This document shows, piece after piece, positions 16,284-25,172 of a stretch of 64,000 bases of DNA. Source of the stretch: Microtetraspora malaysiensis. Its GTDB lineage: Bacteria > Actinomycetota > Actinomycetes > Streptosporangiales > Streptosporangiaceae. The stretch covers positions 1 through 64,000 of the forward strand of contig NZ_BBYJ01000026.1 of NCBI RefSeq assembly GCF_001528665.1, given 5' to 3'. The position numbers and the translations under genes were made by a program. The stretch's first letter is position 1; each line of letters opens with the position of its first letter. The notes beneath the pieces are model-generated. The model saw only the letters and a list, made by a program, of their open reading frames with translations. It was not told the origin of the DNA and searched no databases.

Positions 16284-17609
16284 TCAGGCGGTCTTGGGCG
16301 TGGCGCGCACGCCGAGGTGGACGTAACGCGAACCGTCGGGGAGCTCGTAGAAGACCGCCGAGGTCCACTGCGGCTCCCCTTCGGGACGGCCGACGAAGGT
16401 GGTGTCGTCCACCGGGACGAGGTCGAACTCCATGGGCGGCTGCAGCCCGGCGAGGGCGCCGGTGGCCTCGCCGTACAGCGAGAGCCGTCCGTCGCGGGCC
16501 GTGAGCGTCATCCGGACGCCGGCCCGCTCGTACACGCCGGCGTACCGCTCGACGTCGGTCTCGTACGGCTCGGCCGGGGGTCCGAGCACGGGCGGCACGG
16601 CCAGGCCGAGCAGCTCGTCGAACAGCTCGGTGGCCAGGGCGTGATGGAAGGCGGCGGTGTGGCCGCCGTTGGCCAGCACGCACACCACCGTCTCGGTCTC
16701 GGGGACCATCCAGAGCATGGCGGCCTGGCCGATGGTGTTGCCTCCGTGGGAGACGATACGGCGGCCCTGCCACTCGTCCAGGATCCAGCCGAGGCCCCAC
16801 TGCTTGCCGATCGTGTGTGGGTCGGGGATGTCCACCTGGGGCTCCCACATCGCCTGCGGGTCGGCGAGCAGCTCGGTGCCGAGGTGCGCCCGCGCGAAGG
16901 CGACGACGTCCGCGGGCCGGGCGCAGATCAGCCCCGCCGGGCCGCAGGACCGCATCAGGCCCCAGGCGGGGGCGGGCCGGCCCTGCATGTGGCCCATCGC
17001 GCCGCGGAAGCGCAGCACGTCCTCCGGCAGGGTCCAGGTGTGGGTCAGGCCCAGCGGCTCGATGATCTGCTCGCGCAGCGCGGCGTCCCAGACCTTGCCC
17101 GTGAGGCGCTCGACAACGCGCCCGGCGATGATGAACCCGGAGTTGCAGTACGACTGGGTGGCGCCGAGCGGATGGTTCTGCGCCAGGTCGGCGCACGCCT
17201 GCACGTACTTCTCCACGCAGTCGTCACCGCGGCCCGTGTCGAGGAACAGGTCGCCGTCGATGCCGGAGGTGTGCGTGAGCAGGTGCCGGATCGTGACGGT
17301 CTTGGTCACCTCGGGGTCGGCGACCCGGAACTCCGGCAGCACCTCGGCGACCGGGGTCTCGAGCGTCAGCTCGCCCCGCTCGATGAGGAGCATGATCTGC
17401 GTGGCGGTCCACACCTTGGTGACCGAGCCGATCTGGAAGAGGGAGTCGGTGGTCACCTCCACCCCGGTGTCCGTGTTGAGCACGCCCGCCGCGAACTCGT
17501 GCACCTCACCCTCGTGCAGGAAGGCCAGGTTCGCGCCGGGAACCTCGAACTGGGTGATCAGCTCGGCGAGGCGGGAGTGCCAGCGACCGGGATCCACTGC
17601 TGCAGCCAC
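16284..17609 (-). CDS. Class C beta-lactamase-type serine hydrolase (paralogue)
   Basis: 441 residues from GTG 17609 (AAAGGA about 8 bases upstream; GTG 17597 is an alternative). S62-V-T-K65, Y154-C-N156 and HGGN as third motif. Extended C-terminal domain as in its neighbour; the two share long blocks, including RHLLTHT, DTGRGDDC and SYCN. The 5' end overlaps the S9 peptidase gene by about 50 bp in another frame, so expression is probably coupled. No signal peptide. Confidence 0.83.
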   Translation of the reverse strand: MAAAVDPGRWHSRLAELITQFEVPGANLAFLHEGEVHEFAAGVLNTDTGVEVTTDSLFQIGSVTKVWTATQIMLLIERGELTLETPVAEVLPEFRVADPEVTKTVTIRHLLTHTSGIDGDLFLDTGRGDDCVEKYVQACADLAQNHPLGATQSYCNSGFIIAGRVVERLTGKVWDAALREQIIEPLGLTHTWTLPEDVLRFRGAMGHMQGRPAPAWGLMRSCGPAGLICARPADVVAFARAHLGTELLADPQAMWEPQVDIPDPHTIGKQWGLGWILDEWQGRRIVSHGGNTIGQAAMLWMVPETETVVCVLANGGHTAAFHHALATELFDELLGLAVPPVLGPPAEPYETDVERYAGVYERAGVRMTLTARDGRLSLYGEATGALAGLQPPMEFDLVPVDDTTFVGRPEGEPQWTSAVFYELPDGSRYVHLGVRATPKTA

Positions 17610-19456
17610 TCGACGATCCTTTCGTTGTAGTCCACCCGGTGGGACGGGCGGCCGTTGAGGATGAACAGATGTGAGCCGCCCGGATAGCGGACCAGCCGGA
17701 CCGGCACGCCCTGCTCGCGCAGGGCGGCGAACCACTGCTCGGCCTGGCCGACCGGGCACCGGTCGTCGGCGTCGCCGTGCAGGAGCAGCGTGGGCGTGGT
17801 CACCTGGGCGACGTGCGTCATCGGTGACTGCGCGGTGATGTCGCCCCGGCACTCGTACGCCTTGAGAAGGTGCCCCGCGTCCGAGGTGCCGGCCATGCTG
17901 ACCAGGTCGCTGACGCACCCGCCGGGGATGGCCGCCTTGAACCGGCCGGTCTGCGTCGACAGCCAGCAGGACATGTAGCCGCCGTAGCTGTAGCCGGTGA
18001 CCGCGAGCCGTTCCGGGTCAGCGGTCCCCTCGTCGACCAGCTCGTCGATCGGGTTCAGGAAGTCGCCGGTGTCGGCGATGCCCCAGGCGCCCACCGCGGC
18101 CGTGTAGAACGCCTCGCCGTACCCGTCGCTGGCCCGCGGGTTCATGGTGAGCACGGTCCAGCCGCGCGCGGCGAGCACCTGGTGGTAGAGGTGCGCCCCG
18201 TCGAACACCGGCGCCCAGGCGTTGTGCGGGCCGCCGTGCGCGTCCAGCAGGAGCGGCCCCGGCCCGGTGAGCGTCTCGTCCCGCAGCACGAACCCCTCCA
18301 CGAGGGTCCCGTCGGGCGCGGTGAAGGTACGGCGCTTCGGCGTGAACAGTTCGACGTCGTGGAGCGCGTAGTCGGTGAGCCGTGTCGTGGCCGTGTCGTC
18401 CCGGCCGTCGCCCGGGAGCGCGTCGAGGTCGGCGAGGTAGACGTCACCCGCGCTGTACGGCGTCGACGCGACATAGGCGATCCGGCCGCCCGCCGCGCTG
18501 ACGCCCGAGACCACCTGGTCACCACCGATGACCTTCTCGCCGGGGGCGCGATAGACGTGGGTGCAGCCGCCGTCCCGGGCGCAGAAGATCAGCTCGTCGC
18601 CCGCCTGCTGGGGGACGGCGCCCGGATAGCCGGGGGCGCCCACCATGATGTTGCGGTCGAGCCCCGTCTTGATCTCCACGAGGCTGTCCGGGCCGAGCTC
18701 GAACATGCGGGTGTGGCCCACCGGGTCGCCGGTGTTCCCGGCGACGAGCAGCCGCTCGCCCAGCCACCAGGCCCCGGCGCAGATCACGTCGGCGCCGGTG
18801 AGCCGCTCGGGCTCGCCGCCGGAGGCGTCCACCGCGTAGACGGCGCCGCCGGCGACCAGGTCGCGGTCGGCCTCCATGTTCGCGGTGAACGCGAGCCGCC
18901 GGCCGTCCGGCGACCAGGAGGGCTCGCCCGCGAAGAAGTCGCCCGAGGTGACCTGCCGGGTGTCCCCCGTCTCGACCTCCACCACGAAGACGTGCAGGGT
19001 GAGGCCGCGCAGCAGGCCGGTGCCGTCGGCCTTGTATTCCAGGCTGTCGGCCACGACCGGGGCGTGCGGGTCGACCTCGCCGCACGGCGCGCTGTACGCG
19101 ATGGAGCGCCCGTCGGGCGACCAGACCGCGGGGCCCGCGCCGAGGGACGCGGCGGTGAGGACGCGGGGCTCGCCCCCCTCCATGGGGAGCAGGTGAAGCT
19201 GCGGCTTCCCGTCCACGGGGCGCAGGAAGGCGAGCGAGCGCCCGTCGGGCGACCAGCGCGGGGAGGAGTCGTGCGGGCCGCCCGTCAGGCGCCGTGGCGC
19301 GCCACCGGCAGCGACGAGCCAGATCTCGGAGCGGTTCTCATCGGACTCCCGGTCGGCGGTCGTGACCGTGTACGCCACGGTGTTCCCGTCCGGGCGCAGC
19401 CGGGGGTCTCCCGGAACCGCGATTCGATAAATGTCGCTGAGGGAGAGGCGAGACAT
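17558..19456 (-). CDS. S9 family (acylaminoacyl-peptidase-type) serine peptidase
   Basis: 632 residues: N-terminal seven-bladed beta-propeller built from WSPDGR-type TolB-like repeats (about 1-370), then an alpha/beta hydrolase domain. Catalytic triad S490 in GYSYGG, D564 in HGDADDR, H596 in GGSH. Such enzymes remove residues from short or N-blocked peptides in the cytosol; no signal peptide. First gene of the minus-strand hydrolase-transporter block. A TAGGGT hexamer lies 7 bases before the ATG, so the transcript may be leaderless. Confidence 0.88.
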   Translation of the reverse strand: MSRLSLSDIYRIAVPGDPRLRPDGNTVAYTVTTADRESDENRSEIWLVAAGGAPRRLTGGPHDSSPRWSPDGRSLAFLRPVDGKPQLHLLPMEGGEPRVLTAASLGAGPAVWSPDGRSIAYSAPCGEVDPHAPVVADSLEYKADGTGLLRGLTLHVFVVEVETGDTRQVTSGDFFAGEPSWSPDGRRLAFTANMEADRDLVAGGAVYAVDASGGEPERLTGADVICAGAWWLGERLLVAGNTGDPVGHTRMFELGPDSLVEIKTGLDRNIMVGAPGYPGAVPQQAGDELIFCARDGGCTHVYRAPGEKVIGGDQVVSGVSAAGGRIAYVASTPYSAGDVYLADLDALPGDGRDDTATTRLTDYALHDVELFTPKRRTFTAPDGTLVEGFVLRDETLTGPGPLLLDAHGGPHNAWAPVFDGAHLYHQVLAARGWTVLTMNPRASDGYGEAFYTAAVGAWGIADTGDFLNPIDELVDEGTADPERLAVTGYSYGGYMSCWLSTQTGRFKAAIPGGCVSDLVSMAGTSDAGHLLKAYECRGDITAQSPMTHVAQVTTPTLLLHGDADDRCPVGQAEQWFAALREQGVPVRLVRYPGGSHLFILNGRPSHRVDYNERIVEWLQQWIPVAGTPASPS

Positions 19457-19601
19457 GCCCGAACCCTAGGCTCGGTGTGCCTCGCCTTCATCGGCCTCCA
19501 GGACGAATCCAGCTCGATCCGTTGTGCTGTTCTCCAACCCCGTACGGTGCGCGGCCGGTCGGGCGCGCGGACACGGCAGGCCCTCCCTTCCCAGGGGTGG
19601 T

Positions 19602-19886
19602 TCAGGCGGGGGCCGCGGGCCGTTCCGGGGGTGCGCCCGTCCGGTCGTGGGACTGGAGCTCGGTGAGGTGGGCGGCGATGGCGTCGATCGTCGGGTGGTC
19701 CCAGGCCAGGGTCGGCTCGACCAGCAGGCCGGTGGCCTCTTCGACATCGACGCACAGGCTGAGCGCGTGGATCGATTCCAGCCCGTAGGTGCGGAGCTTG
19801 ACCCGGGGATCGATCTCGGCGGGTGGCAGCTGGAGGTAGTGAGCTATCCGCTCGGTAAGCCATCGGTGCACGTCACGGTCGGGCAC
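19602..19886 (-). CDS. Acyl carrier protein
   Basis: 94 residues, PP-binding fold. Phosphopantetheine attachment site S38 in GLESIHAL. C-terminal tail is Pro/Ala-rich. GTG start at 19886 with CAGGAGAG upstream. 30 bp downstream of the acyl-AMP ligase gene, in one transcription unit with it and the reductase. Probably receives the acyl group from the ligase. Confidence 0.85.
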   Translation of the reverse strand: MPDRDVHRWLTERIAHYLQLPPAEIDPRVKLRTYGLESIHALSLCVDVEEATGLLVEPTLAWDHPTIDAIAAHLTELQSHDRTGAPPERPAAPA

Positions 19887-19916
19887 GGTCTCTCCTGGGT
19901 CGGATTTCTGACACGT

Positions 19917-21575
19917 TCATGAGCGGACCCGCAGCAGATCGTGCACCGCGGGTTCCAACTCGGCGTGCAGCGGCGTGAGCCTCCCGCCGCGGAAGAGCTC
20001 CCGCATGTGCCGGCGGCGCAGCTTGCCGCTGGTGGTCTGCCGCACTCCTCCACGGGCTACCAGCATCAGACTGAGCGGGATGCCGAACTCTCTCGTCACC
20101 AGGTCCATGACCCGGTCGGCCGTTTCGCTGAGGATCGCCGGATCTCCGTGGCGGACCTCCTGGATCAGGACGACGTGTTCCCGGCCGTCCGGCCGGCGGA
20201 TGCCGAAGGCGGCGCTCCGTCCTCCGGCGGAGTTCGCCCGGGAGGCCGCCTCCTCCAGGTCCTGGGGGTAGAGATTGCGGCCGTTGACGATGATGACGTC
20301 CTTGATCCGCCCGGTCACGTAGAGCTGTCCGTCCAGGAGAAAGCCCAGGTCACCGGTGCGCAGCCAGCGGCCCCCACCCGCGCGGAAGGTGGCACGGGTC
20401 TCCTCGGGACGGCCACGGTAGCCGAGGGCCACGCTCGGGCCCGCCACCCAGATCTCCCCGATCCCGCCGTCGGGCACGGGGGCGCAACTCTCCGGGTCGA
20501 CGATCCGCAGGTCGAGCCCGGCGACCGGACCGCACGCCACCAGGGGAACGCCGTCGGGGTCGGCGATCGCCTGATGCCGTTCCAGCGCGGAGGCGGCGAA
20601 CCTGCGGACCGTCACGCCCTGCCCTCGCGGCACGCAGGCGACCATCAGGGTGCACTCGGCCAAGCCGTAACCGGGATTCCAGGTGGTCGGGCGGAAGCCG
20701 GCGGGCCCGAATCTGCGCTCGAAGTCGGCGAGCGTGGCGGCCTTGATCGGCTCGGCTCCGCTGAGGGCCATGCCCAACGTGGACAGGTCCAGCCCGGCAA
20801 GCTGCTCATCGGTGATCCTGCGGGTGCACCAGGAGTAGCCGAAATCCGGGGACACGGTCCAGTCCGCGCCGTACCGGCTGATCAGCTCCAGCCAGCGCAC
20901 CGGCCGCGCGACGAACGCGTTCGGCGACATGAACACCAGGTCGGCACCCGCGTAGAGCGCGTGCAGCTGGAGGCCGACCAAGCCCATGTCGTGGTAGTGG
21001 GGCAGCCAGCCGGCCAGCCGCCGTGGCGGTTCCGCACCCGCCAGGGACAGGAACGACTCAAGGTTGTGCAGCAGGTTGCCGTGTGACACCTCGACTCCGC
21101 GCGGATCGCTCGTCGAGCCGGAGGTGTACTGCAGGTACGCGATGGTGTCGGGGCGCAGATCCGGCGAGGTCCAGGCGCCGGGATCGGCGGAGGGGGCGAC
21201 GGCGCGGGCCGAGAGGCCGGACAGCTGGGACACGTGTGCGGGATCGGTCAGGATCAGGTGCGCCCCCGAGTCCCGCAACAGCGCCGTAACGCGGCTCGAG
21301 TGCGGTGCGCCCACGTCCGGCAAAGGCGCGGGGATCGCCGGGACCCGGGCGTAGAGGCAGCCGAGGAACGCGACGGTGAAGTCGAGCCCGGCCGGATAGA
21401 GCAGCAGCGCCGGCCGGTCGGTCATGCCGCGTTCGGTGAGCCACACGGCGACGGCGCGGGCCCGCCGATCCAGTTCGGCGAACGTGAGCCGGGCCGGCTC
21501 CCCGTTGTCCTGCACGAAGACCAGTTCCCGGTCGCCGCTGAGGCGGCCCCGTACCTGCGTGACGAAATCGGTCAT
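19917..21575 (-). CDS. Fatty acyl-AMP ligase (FAAL-type adenylating enzyme)
   Basis: 552 residues. ATP-binding P-loop YTSGSTSDPRGVEVSH, FAAL-typical WLPHYHDMGLVG, core YGLAECTLM, and GRIKDVIIVNGRNLYPQD near the C-terminal hinge (here the hinge keeps GRNL as in FAALs rather than the fatty acyl-CoA ligase pattern). Expected to activate a fatty acid with ATP and load it on the neighbouring carrier protein. Start ATG overlaps the stop of the reductase gene by 4 bp. Confidence 0.88.
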   Translation of the reverse strand: MTDFVTQVRGRLSGDRELVFVQDNGEPARLTFAELDRRARAVAVWLTERGMTDRPALLLYPAGLDFTVAFLGCLYARVPAIPAPLPDVGAPHSSRVTALLRDSGAHLILTDPAHVSQLSGLSARAVAPSADPGAWTSPDLRPDTIAYLQYTSGSTSDPRGVEVSHGNLLHNLESFLSLAGAEPPRRLAGWLPHYHDMGLVGLQLHALYAGADLVFMSPNAFVARPVRWLELISRYGADWTVSPDFGYSWCTRRITDEQLAGLDLSTLGMALSGAEPIKAATLADFERRFGPAGFRPTTWNPGYGLAECTLMVACVPRGQGVTVRRFAASALERHQAIADPDGVPLVACGPVAGLDLRIVDPESCAPVPDGGIGEIWVAGPSVALGYRGRPEETRATFRAGGGRWLRTGDLGFLLDGQLYVTGRIKDVIIVNGRNLYPQDLEEAASRANSAGGRSAAFGIRRPDGREHVVLIQEVRHGDPAILSETADRVMDLVTREFGIPLSLMLVARGGVRQTTSGKLRRRHMRELFRGGRLTPLHAELEPAVHDLLRVRS

Positions 21576-22633
21576 TCCGGTAACCCCTCACGGACGTACC
21601 ACGAGACCAACCGGTCGAGGACCGCGGGAGTGACGGCCGGCGGGGCCGCCCGGTCGCGCCACTCGAAGTCGTAGTGATGCCGGAAGTAGGTCGCGGTGTA
21701 CTTGGCTCGCATGTTGACCACCGCCTCGAAGCGGTTGAACGGCTCGTCCCGGATCTGCTCGGGTGTGGCCGGGACCAGCTCGATCGGCAGCCGAGCGTTG
21801 ATCACCTCGAACAGGTCCCGGACGGGCACGGTCTCCCCGTTCACCACATGGAAGACCGGACGATCGAGATCCGCGGCGGCGAGCGGAAGCAGCCGGGAGA
21901 CCGTCGTGTCGATGGGCGTCAGATGGAGGTTGGCGTCCGGATGGCACGGCAGGCGGACCCGTTCACCGGGCGTGCGCCGGGCGAAGAAGGCCATCACGCG
22001 GAGGAAGTCGTACAGGCCGTAGTCGGTCAGCGCGCGGCCGGTCTGGGAGTGGCCGACCATCACGCCCAACCGCGCCGTCAGGACGGCACCCTCACGGACG
22101 GACCGCGACCGGGCCAGCGCGATCTCCGCCTCGCGTTTGGAGTATTCGTAGAAATTCCGGAATCGGTCCGGCGGCGCGTGCGCGGGCCAGTTCTCGGGTA
22201 CCCGCCCCTCGGTGCCGAGCCCGCACTGGTAGGCCGTTCCGATGAAGATGTAGCGCGACCCCGGACGGGCCCGCCGCTCGTAGGTGGCCAGAACGTTCGC
22301 GGAACCCGCCACGTTCACGTTCATGAGCTCCTCCTCGCGGCGCGGGAAGAACGTGACGAGCGCGGCGGTGTGCCAGTAGGCGCAGGGCTCGGCGAAGACC
22401 TCGGCCACCGGCAGGCCGAGGTCCGGCTCGTTCAACGCCAGCCTCCGCACCCGGAGCCGGCCCGCCAGGGACTCCTCGAAGCCGAGGCAGCGCAGCGCGT
22501 CCGCGACCCGGCGGCGCACCACCTCCGCGGAGGCGCGGGCCAGGGCGATCACTTCGTCGCCCCGGGCCAGCAGGGCGCCGATCAGATGGGAACCCACGAA
22601 TCCGTTGGCTCCGTCGACCACCTGAACATTCAC
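21572..22633 (-). CDS. Extended SDR / thioester-reductase-like NAD(P)-dependent protein
   Basis: 353 residues from GTG 22633 (GGAAGG seven bases upstream). Rossmann motif GANGFVGSHLIGALL near residues 8-22, active-site YxxxK in YEYSK, and the thioester-reductase-like arrangement with an IGTAYQCG strand (where many have the catalytic Ser/Thr). With an acyl-AMP ligase and a carrier protein next door it may reduce the carrier-bound acyl thioester to an aldehyde or alcohol. A plain epimerase-like SDR is the alternative. Confidence 0.78.
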   Translation of the reverse strand: MNVQVVDGANGFVGSHLIGALLARGDEVIALARASAEVVRRRVADALRCLGFEESLAGRLRVRRLALNEPDLGLPVAEVFAEPCAYWHTAALVTFFPRREEELMNVNVAGSANVLATYERRARPGSRYIFIGTAYQCGLGTEGRVPENWPAHAPPDRFRNFYEYSKREAEIALARSRSVREGAVLTARLGVMVGHSQTGRALTDYGLYDFLRVMAFFARRTPGERVRLPCHPDANLHLTPIDTTVSRLLPLAAADLDRPVFHVVNGETVPVRDLFEVINARLPIELVPATPEQIRDEPFNRFEAVVNMRAKYTATYFRHHYDFEWRDRAAPPAVTPAVLDRLVSWYVREGLPE

Positions 22634-22706
22634 CAAGGAACCTTCCCACAAGCGGCAACAAACAGTAAAGTAACCGGCACTCAACGTAGTCGAAGCGGGA
22701 GGCTCC

Positions 22707-23270
22707 ATGCTCAACGACCTGCAGCTGCGCAAGATGGCCCATCTCTTCGCACTCCTGGACGTGGACGACGACGGAGCCATCGACAAGATGGACTACTCCG
22801 CCTCGGCCGACCGGCTGGTGAACGCGTTCGGGTTCGCGCCGGGCTCGCCCGAGTCGCAGCGGGTCCGGGCCCGGTACGCGCGTCTGTGGGACGAGGTGAC
22901 GCTTCCCATGGACACCAACGGCGACGAGCGGGTCGATCTGACCGAGTTCACGGCCGGATTCGACCGGTTCGTCACACAGCCCGAGGAGGGCTACCTCCGG
23001 CATATCGCGCCGGTCGCCGACGCCTTCTACGACCTGATGGACACCGACGGAGACGGGCGGATCACCCGGACCGAGTATCTCCGCATGGCCGGAAGCGCGT
23101 TCCGCATGTCGGAGCCGAACAGCCTCTCCGCGTTCGAGCGCCTCGACCTGGACGGCAACGGCTCACTGAGCAGGCAGGAGCTGCACAGGGCGAACGAGCA
23201 GTTCTTCCGCAGCCCTGACGCGCAGGCCCCGGGCAACTGGCTGTTCGGCCCGCTCCCGCCGCGGATCTGA
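22707..23270 (+). CDS. EF-hand calcium-binding protein (calerythrin-like)
   Basis: 187 residues with four EF-hand loops: DVDDDGAIDKMDY, DTNGDERVDLTEF, DTDGDGRITRTEY and DLDGNGSLSRQEL. All have the Asp at position 1 and acidic residue at position 12 except the first, where position 12 is Asp. ATG 22707 is preceded by GGGAGG. It diverges from the acyl-activation cluster with only 73 bp between the starts, so the promoters overlap. A soluble calcium buffer or sensor; the target is unknown. Confidence 0.92.
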   Translation: MLNDLQLRKMAHLFALLDVDDDGAIDKMDYSASADRLVNAFGFAPGSPESQRVRARYARLWDEVTLPMDTNGDERVDLTEFTAGFDRFVTQPEEGYLRHIAPVADAFYDLMDTDGDGRITRTEYLRMAGSAFRMSEPNSLSAFERLDLDGNGSLSRQELHRANEQFFRSPDAQAPGNWLFGPLPPRI

Positions 23271-23324
23271 ACGACGGCGGCCGGCTCGGCGCCTGACCCG
23301 CCGCCGACCGGTCACGGCCGCCCG

Positions 23325-23849
23325 CTACCGGGTGGGCCTGGTTGTCTTCCTCGCTTCGGAGGCCGGGGAAGGCGGCAGGATGCCGACACCGGTGCGGGCC
23401 TCGAAGACGAGCTGGGTCTGGGTCTGGCGTACGCCGGGATGCACGGTGATTCGTTCGAGGATCAGGTCGCGCAGGTCCTGCGGGGTGGCGACGGCGGCGT
23501 GCACGAGGAAGTCGTCGTCGCCGCTGACGTGGAAGACCGTCAGGACGCCGGGTGTCTCAACCAGCCGGTCAAAGAGGGTGTGGACCGGGTCGCGGTAGTG
23601 GCCGCCGAGCCGGACCCGGATGATCGCGTGCAGCGGGCGGCCCAGCGCGGCGGTGTCGACGTGCGCGTGGATAGCGGTGATCACACCGGACGCGCGCAGC
23701 GCGCGCACGCGATAGGCGCACGTCGACTCGGCGACCCCGACCTGAGCCGCGAGTGCGGCGTTGGTCAGGCGGCCGTCCCGCGACAAGGCCGCCAGGATCT
23801 TCAGGTCGGTGCCGTCGAGCTGCGGATCCTGCGGTACACGTCGCGACAT
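23325..23849 (-). CDS. Lrp/AsnC family transcriptional regulator
   Basis: 174 residues from ATG 23849 (GGAGGG upstream). N-terminal HTH: LDGTDLKILAALSRDGR then LAAQVGVAESTCAYRVRAL; C-terminal RAM/AsnC ligand domain ending in LVFEARTGVG. Divergent from a Cys/Met-metabolism enzyme, which it probably controls in response to an amino acid; the 99-bp intergenic region is AT-rich relative to the rest. Confidence 0.9.
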   Translation of the reverse strand: MSRRVPQDPQLDGTDLKILAALSRDGRLTNAALAAQVGVAESTCAYRVRALRASGVITAIHAHVDTAALGRPLHAIIRVRLGGHYRDPVHTLFDRLVETPGVLTVFHVSGDDDFLVHAAVATPQDLRDLILERITVHPGVRQTQTQLVFEARTGVGILPPSPASEARKTTRPTR

Positions 23850-23948
23850 CGACCCTCCAATTACGGAATCCGCACCAACTATCCAAAAACGGACCTTCTT
23901 CCGCAACATATCTTGAAGGTGATTGGCGATTTCGCCGACAGTCGGGCC

Positions 23949-25172
23949 ATGACATCGCGTTCTCTTCATCCCGACACCGTCGCCGTCCACGCCGGGCGCG
24001 AGGACCTGACGGACCTCGGGGTGCATGCGCCTCCGATCGACCTCTCCTCGACCAACCCGTTGCCGGACATCGAGACCGGAGGGTCCGCCTACGAGACGTT
24101 GGCCTCCGGCGGATATCCGGAGGGAACGGCGGTCTACGCGCGGCTGTGGAACCCGACGGTGGCGCGGTTTGAGACGGGGTTGGCGCGATTGGAGCACGCG
24201 GAGGCGGCGGTCGCCTTCTCGTCCGGCATGGCGGCGCTGACGGCGGCGGTGCTGGCGACGACGCGGGAGACCGGGCGACGCCATGTCGTGGCGGTCCGCC
24301 CGCTGTACGGCGGCACCGATCACCTGCTGGCCTCCGACCTGCTGGGCGTCGAGACGACGTTCTGCGAGGGCACGAGCGCGGCGGTGGCCGCGGCGATCCG
24401 CCGGGACACCGCGCTGGTCGTGCTGGAGACCCCCGCCAACCCCACGCTCGACCTGGTCGACATTCGTTCCGTCGTGATGGCGGCGGACGGGGTGCCGGTG
24501 CTGGTGGACAACACGTTCGCGACGCCCGTGCTGCAGAACCCGCTCGAGTTCGGCGCCGCGATGGTGCTGCACAGCGCGACCAAGTACCTGGGCGGGCACG
24601 GCGACGTGGTGGCGGGTGTGATCGCGTGTGACGAGGAGCGCGCCGCGGCCCTGCGCCGGGTGCGCGCGATCACGGGTGCGCTGCTCCATCCGCTGGGCGC
24701 CTACCTGCTGCATCGCGGACTGGCGACGTTGCCGGTGCGGGTACGCACCCAGCAGGCGAACGCGCGCGCCGTCGCCGCCTGGCTCGCCGACCACCCGGAC
24801 GTGGCTCGCCTCTACTACCCCACCGACGACCATCCGCTGATCGGGCGGCAGATGGACGGCACCGGCGCGATGCTGTCGATCGAGTTGCGCGGCGGCTACG
24901 ACCAGGCCGCCCGCCTCACCTCAGCCGTCCAGGTGTTCACGCACGCGGTGTCACTGGGCGGCGTCGACTCCCTGATCCAGCACCCGGCGGCGCTCACCCA
25001 CCGCCCGGTGGCCCCCGAGGCCCGCCCCGACGCGGCCCTGGTCCGCCTGTCCATCGGCCTGGAGAACCCTACGGATCTCATCACCGACCTGGACCGCGCG
25101 CTGTCCGTGAACGGCCACGCGCACCCGCCCCTTACGGCGATCAGGTCCCGGATCCCGGATCTTCAGACCTGA
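23949..25172 (+). CDS. Cys/Met metabolism PLP-dependent enzyme (cystathionine gamma-synthase-like)
   Basis: 407 residues. PLP lysine K212 in HSATKYLGGHGD; the other cofactor contacts (FSSGMAALT, ETPANPT, DNTFATP) are present. The active-site loop reads LYGGT: methionine gamma-lyases normally have Cys in the position of the second Gly, so a gamma-synthase or beta/gamma-lyase of another specificity is favoured. Start ATG 23949; only a weak ribosome site and a small GGCGA-TT-TCGCC hairpin precede it. Divergent from the Lrp gene. Confidence 0.85.
   Translation: MTSRSLHPDTVAVHAGREDLTDLGVHAPPIDLSSTNPLPDIETGGSAYETLASGGYPEGTAVYARLWNPTVARFETGLARLEHAEAAVAFSSGMAALTAAVLATTRETGRRHVVAVRPLYGGTDHLLASDLLGVETTFCEGTSAAVAAAIRRDTALVVLETPANPTLDLVDIRSVVMAADGVPVLVDNTFATPVLQNPLEFGAAMVLHSATKYLGGHGDVVAGVIACDEERAAALRRVRAITGALLHPLGAYLLHRGLATLPVRVRTQQANARAVAAWLADHPDVARLYYPTDDHPLIGRQMDGTGAMLSIELRGGYDQAARLTSAVQVFTHAVSLGGVDSLIQHPAALTHRPVAPEARPDAALVRLSIGLENPTDLITDLDRALSVNGHAHPPLTAIRSRIPDLQT

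Noticed and set aside
14217-17630. A 1137-codon plus-strand frame across the serine hydrolase genes
   Set aside because: Low-complexity mirror of three genes with clear catalytic motifs on the minus strand.
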